64,000 bases of DNA from Charina bottae (taxonomy: Eukaryota; Chordata; Lepidosauria; Squamata; Charinaidae), in NCBI GenBank assembly GCA_023362775.1, contig JALMGJ010000005.1:64031463-64095462 (forward strand), given 5' to 3'. The notes under the pieces are model-generated. The model was not told the origin of the DNA and made no database searches. It was given only the letters and a program-made list of their open reading frames with translations. Shown here piece after piece: positions 44,177-55,705 of the stretch (the stretch's first letter is position 1; each line of letters starts with the position of its first letter). A program made the position numbers and the translations under genes.

Positions 44177-44359
44177 ATGACAAAAATTGTGGCAGGAGAA
44201 GAAGGAAAACACTACTTCAAACCTGGAGCGGCTAAGGACAACTTTAAACTGCCTCATTTATGGGTAGGGGATGAGATGAAAGCAAAATTAGAAGAAAAAA
44301 AAGTGACTCGGGGATATGTGTTCCACAATTATAGAGATGACAGATACGTTTTTGGATAA
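44177..44359 (+). CDS. unrecognised 60-codon ORF followed by a splice-donor-like site
   Basis: The frame starts MTKIVAGEEGKHYFKPGAAK, continues with NFKLPHLWVGDEMKAKLEEK, and ends with GYVFHNYRDDRYVFG before TAA. The composition (balanced charge, few repeats) looks more protein-like than neighbouring chance frames. CAAGGTAAGTTG at about 44373-44384 fits a consensus 5' splice site, 3' of the stop. I do not recognise a family. Options are a processed-gene fragment, an old transposon exon, or chance. An L1 relic starts about 45 bases further on. Confidence 0.25.
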   Translation: MTKIVAGEEGKHYFKPGAAKDNFKLPHLWVGDEMKAKLEEKKVTRGYVFHNYRDDRYVFG

Positions 44360-44404
44360 ATTGGAACTTGTTCAAGGTAAGTTGATGTGTCTGATTCTCA
44401 TGAT

Positions 44405-45300
44405 CAATTCACAGCCCCATTTTTATTAGAATTTTTAAATACAATAAAAGTATAAAAGAAAGATAAGAAAAATAAAATAAAATTAAATTAAATAGAATTA
44501 TGACTTCCACCCTTCTTTCTATCAAGTAGTTGCCATAATACTCTTTCCCCTCTCCCTTTTTTCCTCTTATTTTGTAATTCCCTTCCCCTTCCCTTTTAAC
44601 ACTTTTTAGTCTCCAAATCCATAAATCATCAATTCAGTCTTTTCTTCTTTCAACCAAAGGTCTGTATAAGGTTTCCAGTCTTTCAAAAAAGTATTTATCA
44701 TTTTCTTCCTGACTAAACTGGTCAGCTTTGCCATTTCACAAACTCTCTCGATTTTATAATCCAGCCTTCTTCTGTGGGTATTTCATTATTCTTCCATCTT
44801 TGTGCATACATAATCTTGCCACAGTTACCATATACAATATTAATTTCCCATATTTCTTTTCTCATTCGGTGTCCATAAAGCCCAATAGAAACAATTCTGG
44901 TTTCACCATAATGTTAAACTACAATATCTTTTGCACCATTGTGTGGATTTGCACCCAAAATGTCTTTGCTTTTTCACAGGTCCACCATGCATGATAAAAA
45001 AAATCCTCTCTTCCTTCCAGCACTGGTTTCACATTCCTTTATACATTTTTGACAGCTTGACCAGTGTCATATACCAATGATACATCATTTTATAAAATTT
45101 TCTCTTAAATTATGACACGGTGTAAATTTAACATCAGTTTCCCACATTTTCTCCCATATATCCATATTTATATTATAACTAAAAATTGCAGCCCATTTTA
45201 CCATAGAGTCTGCTCACCCTCTGCTTCAAATCTTAATAATAATGTATACATTTTAGTATTCACAAAAATAGTATTTTATTGTCTCTCTCCTCTTTAGTCT
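44405..45300 (-). pseudogene. L1 LINE ORF2 C-terminal relic and 3' end
   Basis: Minus-strand reading around 44994-44760 gives HAWWTCEKAKTFWVQIHTMV, VKPELFLLGFMDTE, LILYMVTVARLCMHKDGR and MKYPQKKAGL, with in-frame stops. It aligns in order with the L1 fragment at 61701-62101 (WWTCKIAKKFWFEIHS, PEFFLLGIWDVQIE, MITAARLLYAQNW). These are the last residues of L1 ORF2, after the RT. 5'-truncated and diverged. No TSD seen. Confidence 0.82.
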
Positions 45301-47945
45301 GAAAATATTGAAGTCCATGATTCTATCTATCATTTAGAGGAGTAGTTGCAAATACCATGAGTTTCTGCTGCCCTCTCAGACTACTTTCAGGCCCCAAGCT
45401 AGTACACATAGCAATACTAGCAGCAAAACCACAACACAAAATTCTAATACATCTGAAAGTTTCATTCTCAATGTGACTAGATTTATGGATATCCAGTACT
45501 CAGCTGCCCCCTCTGGTAGGAGACAGAATGGTCAAATTAGTACAAAATCTAATGTTTGTAGTTCAATCCTATGTAGGCATTTGGAGATTTTCTGCATTAG
45601 AATTTAAAATCCCCTAATATTTGAATATTGGAATGAATGAGTTTAACAAGAGGAAAAAACATCTTAGAGGTTGATTAATGAAACTGGGAACCAAGTCTCT
45701 CTCTTTCTATCCCCCCCCCCGACACATGCACACAAAATACAAATCTATAACTATAGCAAATGAAAGTCAGTTACAATTCACTAGTCTATAGTATTTGTGA
45801 TCCTAACATACTGATTAATACATGTGCATGTGTATGTATGTATGTGTATGTATGTATGTGTGTGTGGGGGGTTATATATTTAATTGTCCATATTTTTAGA
45901 AGCAAAAAGAAGGAGGCATTTGTAGGTTAACTCACTCCTTACATTCACAAGTCTTTCATTTAAAATATATTTTTCTATCAAGCTTTTAATAGAATAATAT
46001 AATTCTCTGGTTTTCTTAATTGTTCCTGGTTTTACTGGAATGTATTTTTCTTGTTTGTCTATTTATTGTCATTTCTTCTTTTCCCTTTACAATTTTTATT
46101 ATTTTATGCATATATGTGTTGTGTACTCTCTGAGTAGAGGGGCAAGCAAAAGGTTACCAAAATTAATAAACACATAAATAGATCAATGTTATATCAGTGG
46201 GTTTATTCTGTGCCACAGTTTTAATGCACCAGGTCACTTGGAATATAATGTGTAGTGAAAGAATCTCATTAAGCTAAAATGAATGTAAAATGTGTCAATT
46301 TGATCCAAATGAGAACTGTAGTAAAACCATGTTTGAAGTTCATGTGCAATAAATCTTTAACATTTGTCTGTAAAGTATTAGAGAATCCATAGGGAAATCT
46401 GCATTTGTGATAGCTTGCACATTTTCAATGATTTTCCTCTAATCTTTTGTTGACATTTAAAGCACATGAAAAAAAAAGAATGTAACATCTTCAAAATGTG
46501 TATTAGTAAATACTTGTCCCAGGTAAACAATATGGGCACTGATCCCATATCTATTGCATTTGGGGAACCTAACTGTCAAATCTTTAATATACTTAATCCT
46601 GATAGTAAAAAGATATTTGTTTTTGGATAAAAGCTAGTTTATCAAAAACAAATCAAAGGTAGTTTCAAAAAAGGTTGATGGCCATAATTTGCCAAATCAT
46701 TCTTATTCTAATATATCATTTTAATTTTCTCTCTAAAATAGTAGTTTCTTTATTAACAATATTTGTGGTTCAATGAATTAAAATGACTAAAATAATTATT
46801 TTGTGGAATAATTTGCAAATTAACCCTCATTTTTAAACTATACCAGATATGAAACTGAGGTATCTGAAAAAGACACCTCAACTCACATATATGGGATAAG
46901 ATAGCAACAAGGTCAAGTAACAATATAGTGGGCCACAAATTATACTATACAGTATTGTTTACTGATATTGGATATAGAGTTACAGCATCATGCATAAAAT
47001 ACAATAATAACAATAAAAGGCAATGAAAAAGGCTCCAACAGACAACATATATGAATAATTACTGAGAACAGGATGAGCAAGCAGTAATGCTAGCTAACAT
47101 TCAAAAACCTGTCTAAACACGTTTCGGCTAATAAGCCTTCATCTGTAGTCACAATTATAGGGTTATAATAATGTTGGGTAGTTAAAATATAGTTTATTCT
47201 AAATTCCTATAAAATAGATCGCTCCACACCTAAATCCAAGCAAGTGCGAAGGCTGGGTTCAAAATATCATACCTCATCAAATACCAAATAACATTTTTCT
47301 AAGAATTTCAGGTGTAACATCATAAACAGTTATGTCATGTAGTTAATTTAGTCTGTATTAAGCATGACTTTTTGTTGCACTTCAAGTTTTACAAATTTAT
47401 TACAATTCATTTGAATCTAAATTATCACAACTTCTTCTCTTTCAAAAGCCTAAAACTCTTAGATTTCTAAAAGTCCATGATTTTTGCATGGACTTAGATA
47501 TCAACAACTGTGGTGCTTTAAATATAGTTTTCCTTACCTTGCAACCTCTTTAACAGAACCACCACATACTTGAGAGTTTCCCTTCTTCTCCCTTCCTGAA
47601 GAAAAACGAAATCAAACATTGTCAATTAAATTGTATCTGGTGTTCAAATAGTCCCTATCCCAGTTGAAAGCAATTCACCATGAACAAAAAATGAATGTTT
47701 GATGGCAACTTAGGAATGGTGACTTTTATTTTGTTGCTTTCAATATCTAGTCATAAGTATGGTGATAAATTATTTACTATTTATATTTATTTATTAAATG
47801 TATATACTATTCTAGATTTCTCTCAGTTTAACATGAAACAGAACCACTGCAGATGATCAAGTATGTATTCTTTTAACATAAGAATTTCAAATGAATTTCT
47901 CCTAGTTTTGCCTATCAGATAACTTGTTTATCAGATAACTTGTTT
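45301..47945. other. largely unannotated interval
   Basis: C10 run near 45711-45720 and (TATG)n near 45834-45865. A fragment ACACGTTTCGGCTAATAAGC with CTTCATCTG at 47117-47145 recalls dispersed repeats with a cGAAACGT motif. No coding domains. Confidence 0.45.
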
Positions 47946-48004
47946 ATCAGATAAATCTCCAGTTGGGGGAGATGGGCGGTCATATAAATTTAATAACAAA
48001 TTAA
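47946..48004 (+). mobile_element. L2-type 3' tail
   Basis: CCAGTTGGGGGAGATGGGCG followed by GTCATATAAATTTAATAAC. Tail only. Confidence 0.65.
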
Positions 48005-48261
48005 TAAGTTGTTGCATGTTATGTTCATGTCTGAAATTTGACAGATTTCTTTTTTAAATCCTATTTTATACGGCTTGTTTTAAAAGTAGGGAGTAGCCAA
48101 AAGGAAGAAACGAAACCCAGTAAATGAATTTATTCTTTATTAGATTGTTCTATTTTTAAAAATTATTATAATGCTTTTAATTTATCAACAGAAGAATAGA
48201 AAAACAGTATCCAAATGCAGAACTTAAAAGAAAATATAAACAAAACCAAAACTAACCCAAA

Positions 48262-48302
<41 letters not shown>

Positions 48303-48620
48303 AAATGAAGAAAAATAAGAGGAGGAAAATTTTTGTTTAAAGAAAAAGAAAAATGCGTATTAAAATAAGCATAAAAAGAAACAGAAACTTAGGTCTCAAA
48401 TAACAAATTAAATCTTGACCAGGTAGGGTCATGTTGATCAGATTTTCCACAATGTTGGCTAAAGGCTAGTTCATATGCAGAAAGTAAACACAAGTCCAGA
48501 TTTAAATGGGTGCACTAGAGTCTCTTTCCACAGGAGTTAAGTAATTTTCTTAGCCTATGCATGATAAATTTACTGGATTGCTCTGTGAGTCCCCTTGCCA
48601 TGCTTGTCTTTTAATCATAG
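48005..48620. other. unannotated interval with (AATC)n
   Basis: (AATC)n at 48262-48299. A-rich surroundings. Confidence 0.55.
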
Positions 48621-48622
48621 TT

Positions 48623-48627
48623 TTACT

Positions 48628-48678
<51 letters not shown>

Positions 48679-48745
48679 TATTTCTAACTTATATCACTGC
48701 CCATCTCCCCCCATTCCAGAGGGGACTCTGGGCAGTTAGACATTA
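48623..48745 (-). mobile_element. L2-type 3' end with long (TTTA)n
   Basis: (TTTA)n at 48627-48680, then ATCACTGCCCATCTCCCC and GAGGGGACTCTGGGCAGTTAG. It abuts the broken 3' side of the BovB copy, with about 60 bp of unassigned sequence between. Confidence 0.8.
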
Positions 48746-48799
48746 GACCTAGTCCTTGCACATTCTGGTCTGGTGGGAGGCCTGATGGAAAGAAATTTC

Positions 48800-50258
48800 T
48801 TGAATTTTCACTTTTTCTCCCTCTATTTGCCAGTCATCAATCAAGCTGGTTGCCATAATCTTGGTTTTTTTGAGGTTTAACTGCAAGCCAGCTTTTGCAC
48901 TTTCTTCTTTCACCTTCGTCATAAGGCTCCTCAACTCCTCCTCGCTTTCAGCCATCAAAGTGGTATCATCTGCATATCTAAGATTGTTAATGTTTCTTCC
49001 AGCGATTTTAACGCCAGCCTTGGATTCCTTAAGCCCAGCACGTCGCATGATGTGTTCTGCGTACAGGTTGAATAGGTAGGGTGAGAGTATACAGCCCTGC
49101 CATACTCCTTTCCCAATCTTAAACCAGTTCATTGTTCCACGCTCTGTTCTTACCGTTGCTACTTGGTCGTTATACAGATTCCTCAGGAGGCAGACAAGAT
49201 GACTTGGTATCCCCATACCACCAAGAACTTGCCACAATTTGTTATGATCCACACAGTCAAAGGCTTTAGAATAGTCAATAAAACAAAAATAGATGTTTTT
49301 CTGAAACTCCCTGGTTTTCTCCATTATCCAGCGGATATTGGCAATTTGGTCTCTAGTTCCTCTGCCTTTTCTAAACCCAGCTTGTACATCTGCAATTCTC
49401 GCTCCATGAATTGCTGGAGTCTACCTTGCAAGATCTTGAGCATTGTATTGTCGAAGGCTTTCACGGCCGGAGTTCAATGGCTGTTGTGGGTCTTCCGGGC
49501 TGTTGTGGCCGTGTTCTGGAAGTTGTGGTTCCTAACGTTTCGCCAGCATCTGTGGCCAGCATCTTCAGAGGGCAGGAGCACTGTGCTCCTGCCCTCTGAA
49601 GATGCTGGCCACAGATGCTGGCGAAACGTTAGGAACCACAAATTCCAGAACACGGCCACACAGCCTGGAAGACCCACAACAGCCATCTTGAGCATTACCT
49701 TACTGGCATGTGAAATAAGTGCCACTGTCCGATAGTTTGAACATTCTTTAGTGCTTCCCTTTTTTGGTATGGGGATATAAGTTGATTTTTTCCAATCTGA
49801 TGGCCATTCTTGTGTTTTCCAAATTTGCTGGCATATGGCATGCATCACCTTGACAGCATCATCTTGCAAGATTTTAAACAGTTCAGCTGGGTTACCGTCG
49901 TCTCCTGCTGCCTTGTTACTAGCAATGCTTCTTAAGGCCCATTCAACCTCACTCTTCAGGATGTCTGGCTCTAACTCACTGACTACACCATCAAAGCTAT
50001 CTCCAATATTATTATCCTTCCTATACAGATCTTCCGTATATTCTTGCCACCTTTTCTTGATCTCTTCTGCTTCTGTTAGGTCCTTACCATCTTTGTTTTT
50101 GATCATACCCATTTTTGCCTGGAATTTACCTCCGATGTTCCTAATATTCTGGAAGAGGTCTCTTGTCCTTCCTATTCTATTGTCTTCTTCCACTTCCGCA
50201 CATTGCTTGTTTAAAAATAATTCCTTATCTCTTCTGGCTAACCTCTGGAATTTTGCAT
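48800..50258 (-). pseudogene. BovB reverse transcriptase ORF, interrupted
   Basis: In order on the minus strand: EEDNRIGRTRDLFQNIRNI, LEPDILKSEVEWALRSIASN, GDDGNPAELFKILQDDAVKV, YIPIPKKGSTKECSNYRTVA and LISHASKVMLK. The foldback insert then interrupts. Coding resumes with NIYFCFIDYSKAFDCVDHNK (motif A), GVWQGCILSPYLFNLYAEH (motif B), NINNLRYADDTTLMAESEEE (YADD at about 48975) and LQLNLKKTKIMA. W replaces the usual R in motif B (GVWQG). It ends in unrelated sequence at about 48800. Not functional as it stands. Confidence 0.93.
49445..49684. mobile_element. 240-bp near-perfect foldback element inside BovB
   Basis: TSDs ATCTTGAGCATT at 49433-49444 and 49685-49696. Arms at 49479-49581 and 49583-49684 are reverse complements with about three differences in 103, sharing AACGTTTCGCCAGCATCTG. 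The left side has an extra 34 bases (GTATTGTCGAAGGCTTTCAC) not present on the right. I recall the arm as a widespread amniote repeat. A 12-bp TSD suits reverse-transcription-primed insertion better than a cut-and-paste transposon. Confidence 0.9.
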
Positions 50259-51488
50259 TTAATTGGGCATATCTCCCCTATCACTGTTGCCTTTTGCTTT
50301 CCTTCTTTCTTGGGCTACTTCCAGTGTCTCAGCAGACAGCCATCTTGCCTTCTTGGTTTTCTTTTTCTTTGGGACGTTTTTTGTTGCCGCCTCCTGAACA
50401 ATGTTGCAAACTTCTGTCCATAGTTCTTTTGGGACCCTATCTACTAAATCTAGTCCCTTAAATCTATTCTTCACCTCCACTGCATATTCCTTAGGAATAT
50501 TAGTGAGCTCATATCTAACTGATCTGTGGGTCTTCCCTATTCTCTTTAGTCTGATTCTAAATTTTGCAATAAGAAGTTCGTGATCTGAACTACAGTCAGC
50601 TCCAGGTCTTGTTTTTACCGACTGTATAGATGTCCGCCACCTTTGGCTGCAAAGGATGTAGTCAATCTGATTTCGGTGTCGACCATCTGGTGAAGTCCAT
50701 GTATAAAGTCGTCTTTTAGGTTGTTGGAAGAGAGTGTTTGTTATGCACAGTGAGTTGTCTTGGCAAAATTCTATCAGCCTTTGTCCTGCTTCATTTTGTT
50801 CTCCCAGACCATGCTTGCCTGTAATTCCAGGTGTCATCTGACTACCCACCTTAGCATTCCAGTCTCCTGTAATGAAAATAACATCTCTTTTTGATGTATT
50901 ATCCAGTAGGTGCTGCAGATCCTCATAGAACTGATCTACTTCTGCTTCTTCAGCATCTGTGGTTGGGGCGTATATTTGGACCACTGTGATGTTAAATGGC
51001 TTACCCTGAATTCGAATTGAGATCATTCTATCGTTTTTTGGATTGTATCCAAGCACTGCTTTAGCCACTTTATTATTAATTATGAAGGCTACTCCATTTC
51101 TTCTGTGGTCCTCTTGTCCACAGTAGTAGATCTGGTGGTCATCTGATGTGAAGTGGCCCATTCCAGTCCATTTCAGTTCACTGACACCTAAAATGTCTAT
51201 ATTTAATCTTGACATCTCACCAATAACCACATCCAATTTGCCCTGGCTCATAGATCTTACATTCCAGGTTCCTATGGTGTGTTGATCTTTAGAACATCGG
51301 ATTCGTCGTTCACCACCAGCACCGTCGGCCGCTAGCCGTCCTTTCGGCTTTGAGCTAGCTGTGTCATCACGTCTGGGGCTAGTTGAACGTATCCTCTGTT
51401 CCTCCCCAGTAGCATTTTGACCATCTTCCGACCTGGGAGTCCCATCTTCCGATGGTATACCGACATATCTCTGGTTGTACTGATCCAT
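50259..51488 (-). pseudogene. BovB endonuclease (APE-type) ORF
   Basis: An open frame of about 409 codons, which nicks target DNA to prime reverse transcription in this family. After an N-terminal extension of about 70 residues it shows IGTWNVRSMSQGK, DILGVSELKWTGMG (catalytic Glu), NITVVQIYAPTTD, FITGDWNAKVGS, RLYTWTSPDGRHRNQIDYIL and CSSDHELL (terminal Asp-His pair). All key motifs are present and intact. The tail is lysine-rich (VPKKKKTKKARWL). The frame ends at GNSDRGDMPN through a single-base frameshift. The expected YAQLNAKFQR continuation is readable in the next frame. Confidence 0.93.
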
Positions 51489-51672
51489 TTAGTTTTCACG
51501 ACAAGAATACTGGGGTGGGTTGCCATTACCTTCCCCAGGGATCGTATTTAGTCTGACCTCTCTGCCATGACCTTCCCGTCTTGGGTGTCCCTTCACGGTT
51601 TAGCTCATGGTTTCATTGAGGTGCTCAAGCTCCAGCACCACGACAAGGTAACGATCTCCTTTGCTGGAGGCA

Positions 51673-53046
51673 ATATCATATACATTAAAAAAAAACCTTA
51701 AAATACAATGTTGTGTTGGTTTTTTTTAATTTTGTAAGGCAAGAGCAGGGAATATTGATCTCTCTGTAGGCTACATTCTCTCCATAGTAACATGCAATTG
51801 GTGGGGACAAAACCACACACTAAACCTTTCCACACACATATAGAAACCCACCCATATAGAATGCATATTTACTTAGAAAACATGTTGTCCATCCATTAGA
51901 AATAGACCCAGTAGAAGATTCTTTTAAAGTCTAATTTCTTCATGGTGAAACAAGAGTAAGGAAGAGAGTTTGCAGAGGACTTGCAGTTGTTGATGAGAAG
52001 AGACTTCAATCTGCCCTCCTCAGTTGTAATCTCTATCTGCCATTGCCTTCACACATAGTAACAACTAGAACTAGTGTCAGGGGGTGAATAGGAATGCTGT
52101 TAAGGGACTAAGGGTTTTGCCATATATTAAATACTCACAAAAATAATCCAACTATTTTGGGGAGTTTATTTACTTTACTAACAGACTGAATACACTTGAG
52201 ATGAGATGCGTGCAGCCTTCCCATCTTTAGAGTTTTTGCCTAATATTTGCAACTGGACTCAACCAATGCCTGCTCAGAAAAAAAGCAAAGATTTGGCTAG
52301 AGTCCTAGGAAGATGGAGAAGTCTAATTCCCTGATTTCTGATATGGTCAACATATCTGTCTTTAACCCCAGAGCTGTCCTTTTCACCTTTTTATGTATTT
52401 GGAAGGGTTTATTGTGAGAGTAGCCAAATGGGTGTCTTAAGCCTTGAAGGCACAGCTTTTAAGGCAATGCCTTCATCCCTTAAAACTCCCTAAACCCCAA
52501 AGCTAGTCAAGATCCCACCAGCTTTTTGGCACGCAGCTCTTGATAGGCAGAGCAGAACTTGATGCAGCTTTTAAAATGGCACACACTGCTCATAGACTAC
52601 CTGTTTCAGGGCTGGGCCTTGAATCATTTCACAAACAAAAGATAAATCTGCATTGACAGAGATGAATGAAGTGATATCCTAGGAATGCATAAATAAATAA
52701 ATCCCTGGGGCAGAGACTTCTAAATGCCAGATTGTACTTTTGATAGTGTGAAAGTTCAGATCAAATTTCAGCGAAAAAGAGAGAGAGAAAAGTTTTTTCA
52801 GTGAAAAAGAGAGAAAAAAGAAAGCTGCCACCTCTTTTTTTCCAGGAGGCAAACATCTGAATGCAAGGGAATTTATTGCTATGGCCTCCATGGCATTGAA
52901 AGCTGGCTTTTTCCCCCCACCAGTATGCTCCAATATTATCTGTACCACATGGTATCATCATTCTGGGAAACTTAACATTCTTCACATTTCAATATTTTTC
53001 AGAGGAAAGTAACAGTATTAGGGACTTAGAATTTAAAATACATAGA
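51673..53046. other. unannotated interval
   Basis: Nothing recognised. Purine-rich GAGAGAGAAAAG tract near 52780. Confidence 0.5.
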
Positions 53047-53098
53047 ATCCATCCATCCATCCATCCATCCATCCATCCATCCATCCATCCATCCATCC
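53047..53098. repeat. (CCAT)n microsatellite
   Basis: About 13 perfect ATCC units. Confidence 0.95.
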
Positions 53099-55487
53099 CT
53101 CTGTCTCATCTGTCACTGGCATTTGTGTAGGTTGGTATCTCACTGCATGAGAATCTCTTATGTAGAGGTTCTGGGCATTTCCAGACATTGGTAAGTGTGA
53201 AACGTTTCAACAACCATAAAAACAATACTTACTCTATTTCCAGCTTGGATTAAATTGGTGGGAATATTGGAGGTTTATTTCGAACACACTAAGAAAATAG
53301 GATGTAGATATGGAAGTTCAATAATTGTTTAAGTTTGAGGAAGTCCTTTGTCAAACCTAACAACCACAGGATAGGAGAGAGATGTTGAAGAATATAAAAC
53401 AAATGGAAATGAACAAACAGTTCTCATAACAGAGATCTGCAAGTCAATCAGTATTGAGATCTTGAGTTAGTTATTTGGTAGAGCAAAACCAAAAGTGATC
53501 AGAGAGAAAGAGAAAGGATGATGCCAGAAGAACTGAGAGTATTAATGGGTTTTTCTCATGGAAATGCCAATGGCCTTTCTCACTGCTTCCTTCATAATAC
53601 TGCTTTCCATTTTCTTCCCACACCTGCTGCCTCCAGAACAGACTGCAGGTCCAGACAAGTTTCTTTCGCAGATGGCGACCTTCTAAATGGAAGTCAGACA
53701 ATAATCAGCTCAACTCTGCACCTGCTTTTGAAATGATTGCTTCTGAGTGGAAGCCAGGAGCAATGCCCACTGTTGACATAAGGTCAGGCAGGGCATTTGG
53801 GACTATGTATATGGCAAGCAGTAGCAGGCAGGTAGAATAGAGCCAAGCATTGAGTGGTATCTGTTCAAGAGGAGCACTGCCTGTAGAGACCCGTAGGACC
53901 CTAGCAACTACCCAATTATATTGCCTTCTGATACATTCTTAAAGTGGTTCCAATCCCCTTTTAAGAAAGGTTACATTTGTGTCTTTTTATATTGTTGGAG
54001 AGAAAAATGGGGCTATTGAGATATACTAAATTATCTATGAGACAAAGGAAGTTAAGAGGCAGTTCAATACTTAGTTTGGTTCAGTTCAGTTTGATTTAGT
54101 TTAGGTCAGAGCCAAAATACCAAACAAAATACAGCTAGAAAAGGAAAAAGAAAAAAAAGAAAAAGTCCAAGAAATATATCAAATGAATTTTAAATATTTT
54201 TCTCCCTCTTTCAAAATAATATGACTTGAGGTTATCCGATGAAGCTGAAAAATGGGAAACTCACAACAGATAAGTTGTGAGTTTTTTTTATACCATGCAT
54301 AGATCACTTAAGAACAGTGTTGACCACTAACATGAAACACTTTATCAGATTAGTAGTCCAAATCCTTTGGAAAATATAGCTATCAGTGATGACTAGTCAC
54401 CATGACTATATATTACCTCTAGTATCACAAACATGACTTTGAACACCAGCATGGATCAAGAACAGAAGATGCTATTGTCCTTAAGTCTTCTTTGTTAACT
54501 TGTTAACTTTTCATAGGCTTTTATTTAACCGAGGGACAAACAGAATTCGATTTTATCCAGAAGTGTGCTTTTAATGCTTGAGATGGATGTTCGAAGAATG
54601 CTGTCTGGGAGATTTTAGAACTCCCAAATTCCAATTCTGACTATTTTGATTGTTGTCAGAATTTGTTTCATAAATACTACTATAGTATTTAATCCTGTAA
54701 GCTAGTTTGAACATATAAACTTTTGAGAGACATAGAAGGTGTCCTACACAATGTTCATCACACTGTATTTTTCAAACAGCATCAAGTTCTCAATGACTTT
54801 CAGGTCTGCTGCAAGAACTCATAATGATGTCCTTTCCTTTACATTGTTCCTTTCAATCGTCCTATGTTTATATTAGGGCCATATAAACTCTCCTCATTCC
54901 CTGTGCTGAAACAACATACATTTTCCTTCACTGTGCCTTGCAAACTTTTGTTCCTTACTTTTCAGTCCTTCCCTTCATCTTCTTTCAGCCTCTTTCTATC
55001 TCTGTCTCCAAGTCAGGAAGTTTCATTCTTGTCCTAGGCAATATCATTTCCACCCTTTCCCTTTAAGTCTTTACTAAAATCGACTTGCCAGACACTGCTA
55101 AACCTCTGGTCCCCTGTTACCTTTCTAAACATTTCATTACATTTTGCAATGTAAAAGAAAAGTGAAAGCTCCTGGATCCAACATGAAGCAAACCTAACTT
55201 AAACCATCTTTCAGCAATTACTTCCTTTCTTTTCCCTTTAAGCTGTATATTAATCTTACTTGCATACTCTTCCTTGGTAATGATTGTGAAACACATCTTA
55301 TTATGAAACTGAAAAGAATATATGAAAGTATAGATGTAATAACAATAACATTTGGCAGTAGCATTATTTTTAACTAAACTGTGAGCTCTAGAAACACTGG
55401 GATAATTCCATATGTATATTTCATTCTTATTGTAACTGTACACTTTTTGGGTGATCAGAATAACATGCTTTTTAATAAGTATAAGTT
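53099..55487. other. unannotated interval
   Basis: About 2.4 kb without recognised coding domains or retroposons. CT-rich stretch at 54950-55070. Confidence 0.5.
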
Positions 55488-55705
55488 TAGGCAGTAGCTT
55501 CTAACCAATCTTGGCTGATCTACAAAGGTAAGCAGTTTGGCTTAGCTAATACTTTGAAATCAGGTTACAGGTTAGAATGGGCAGTTAGAAAAAAAATATC
55601 CTGGAAGAAGGCAATGGTAAACCACATCCATATCACACCAAATAAACTGCACAGATGTATCCATGTAAATCACCAGGAATTGAACTGGACTCAAAAGACA
55701 ATGTT
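55488..55705 (+). mobile_element. 5S-rRNA-derived SINE, diverged
   Basis: TTGGCTGATCTACAAAGGTA, AGCAGTTTGGCTTAG and CTAATACTTTGAAATCAGG follow the order of 5S rRNA (TGATCT, AAGCTAAGCAG, TTAGTACTTGGATGGGAG). This is followed by an RTE-type body: GGAAGAAGGCAATGGTAAACC and GAATTGAACTGGACTCAAAAG. It is not a functional 5S gene, because the internal control region is degenerate. Homology is inferred from motif order. Confidence 0.65.

Larger units (their letters stand above)
48800..51672 (-). mobile_element. BovB/RTE LINE, near complete at 5' end, 3'-truncated
   Basis: About 2.6 kb of element once the foldback is excluded. The 5' leader at 51672-51489 includes ACCTTGTCGTGGTGCTGGAG on the minus strand. 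Endonuclease and RT ORFs follow. Homology stops at about 48800, after the KKTKIMA region. The YLGSK segment and the C-terminal region represented at 18.8, 26.5 and 43.4 kb are therefore missing. 3' loss is unusual for a LINE copy and suggests a later deletion joining to the L2 tail. Confidence 0.9.

Noticed and set aside
49163..50461. Plus-strand open frames of up to 208 codons
   Set aside because: They are antisense to the BovB reverse transcriptase ORF and have no independent support.
55500..55600. 5S rRNA gene
   Set aside because: The sequence is too degenerate and is fused to a retroposon tail.
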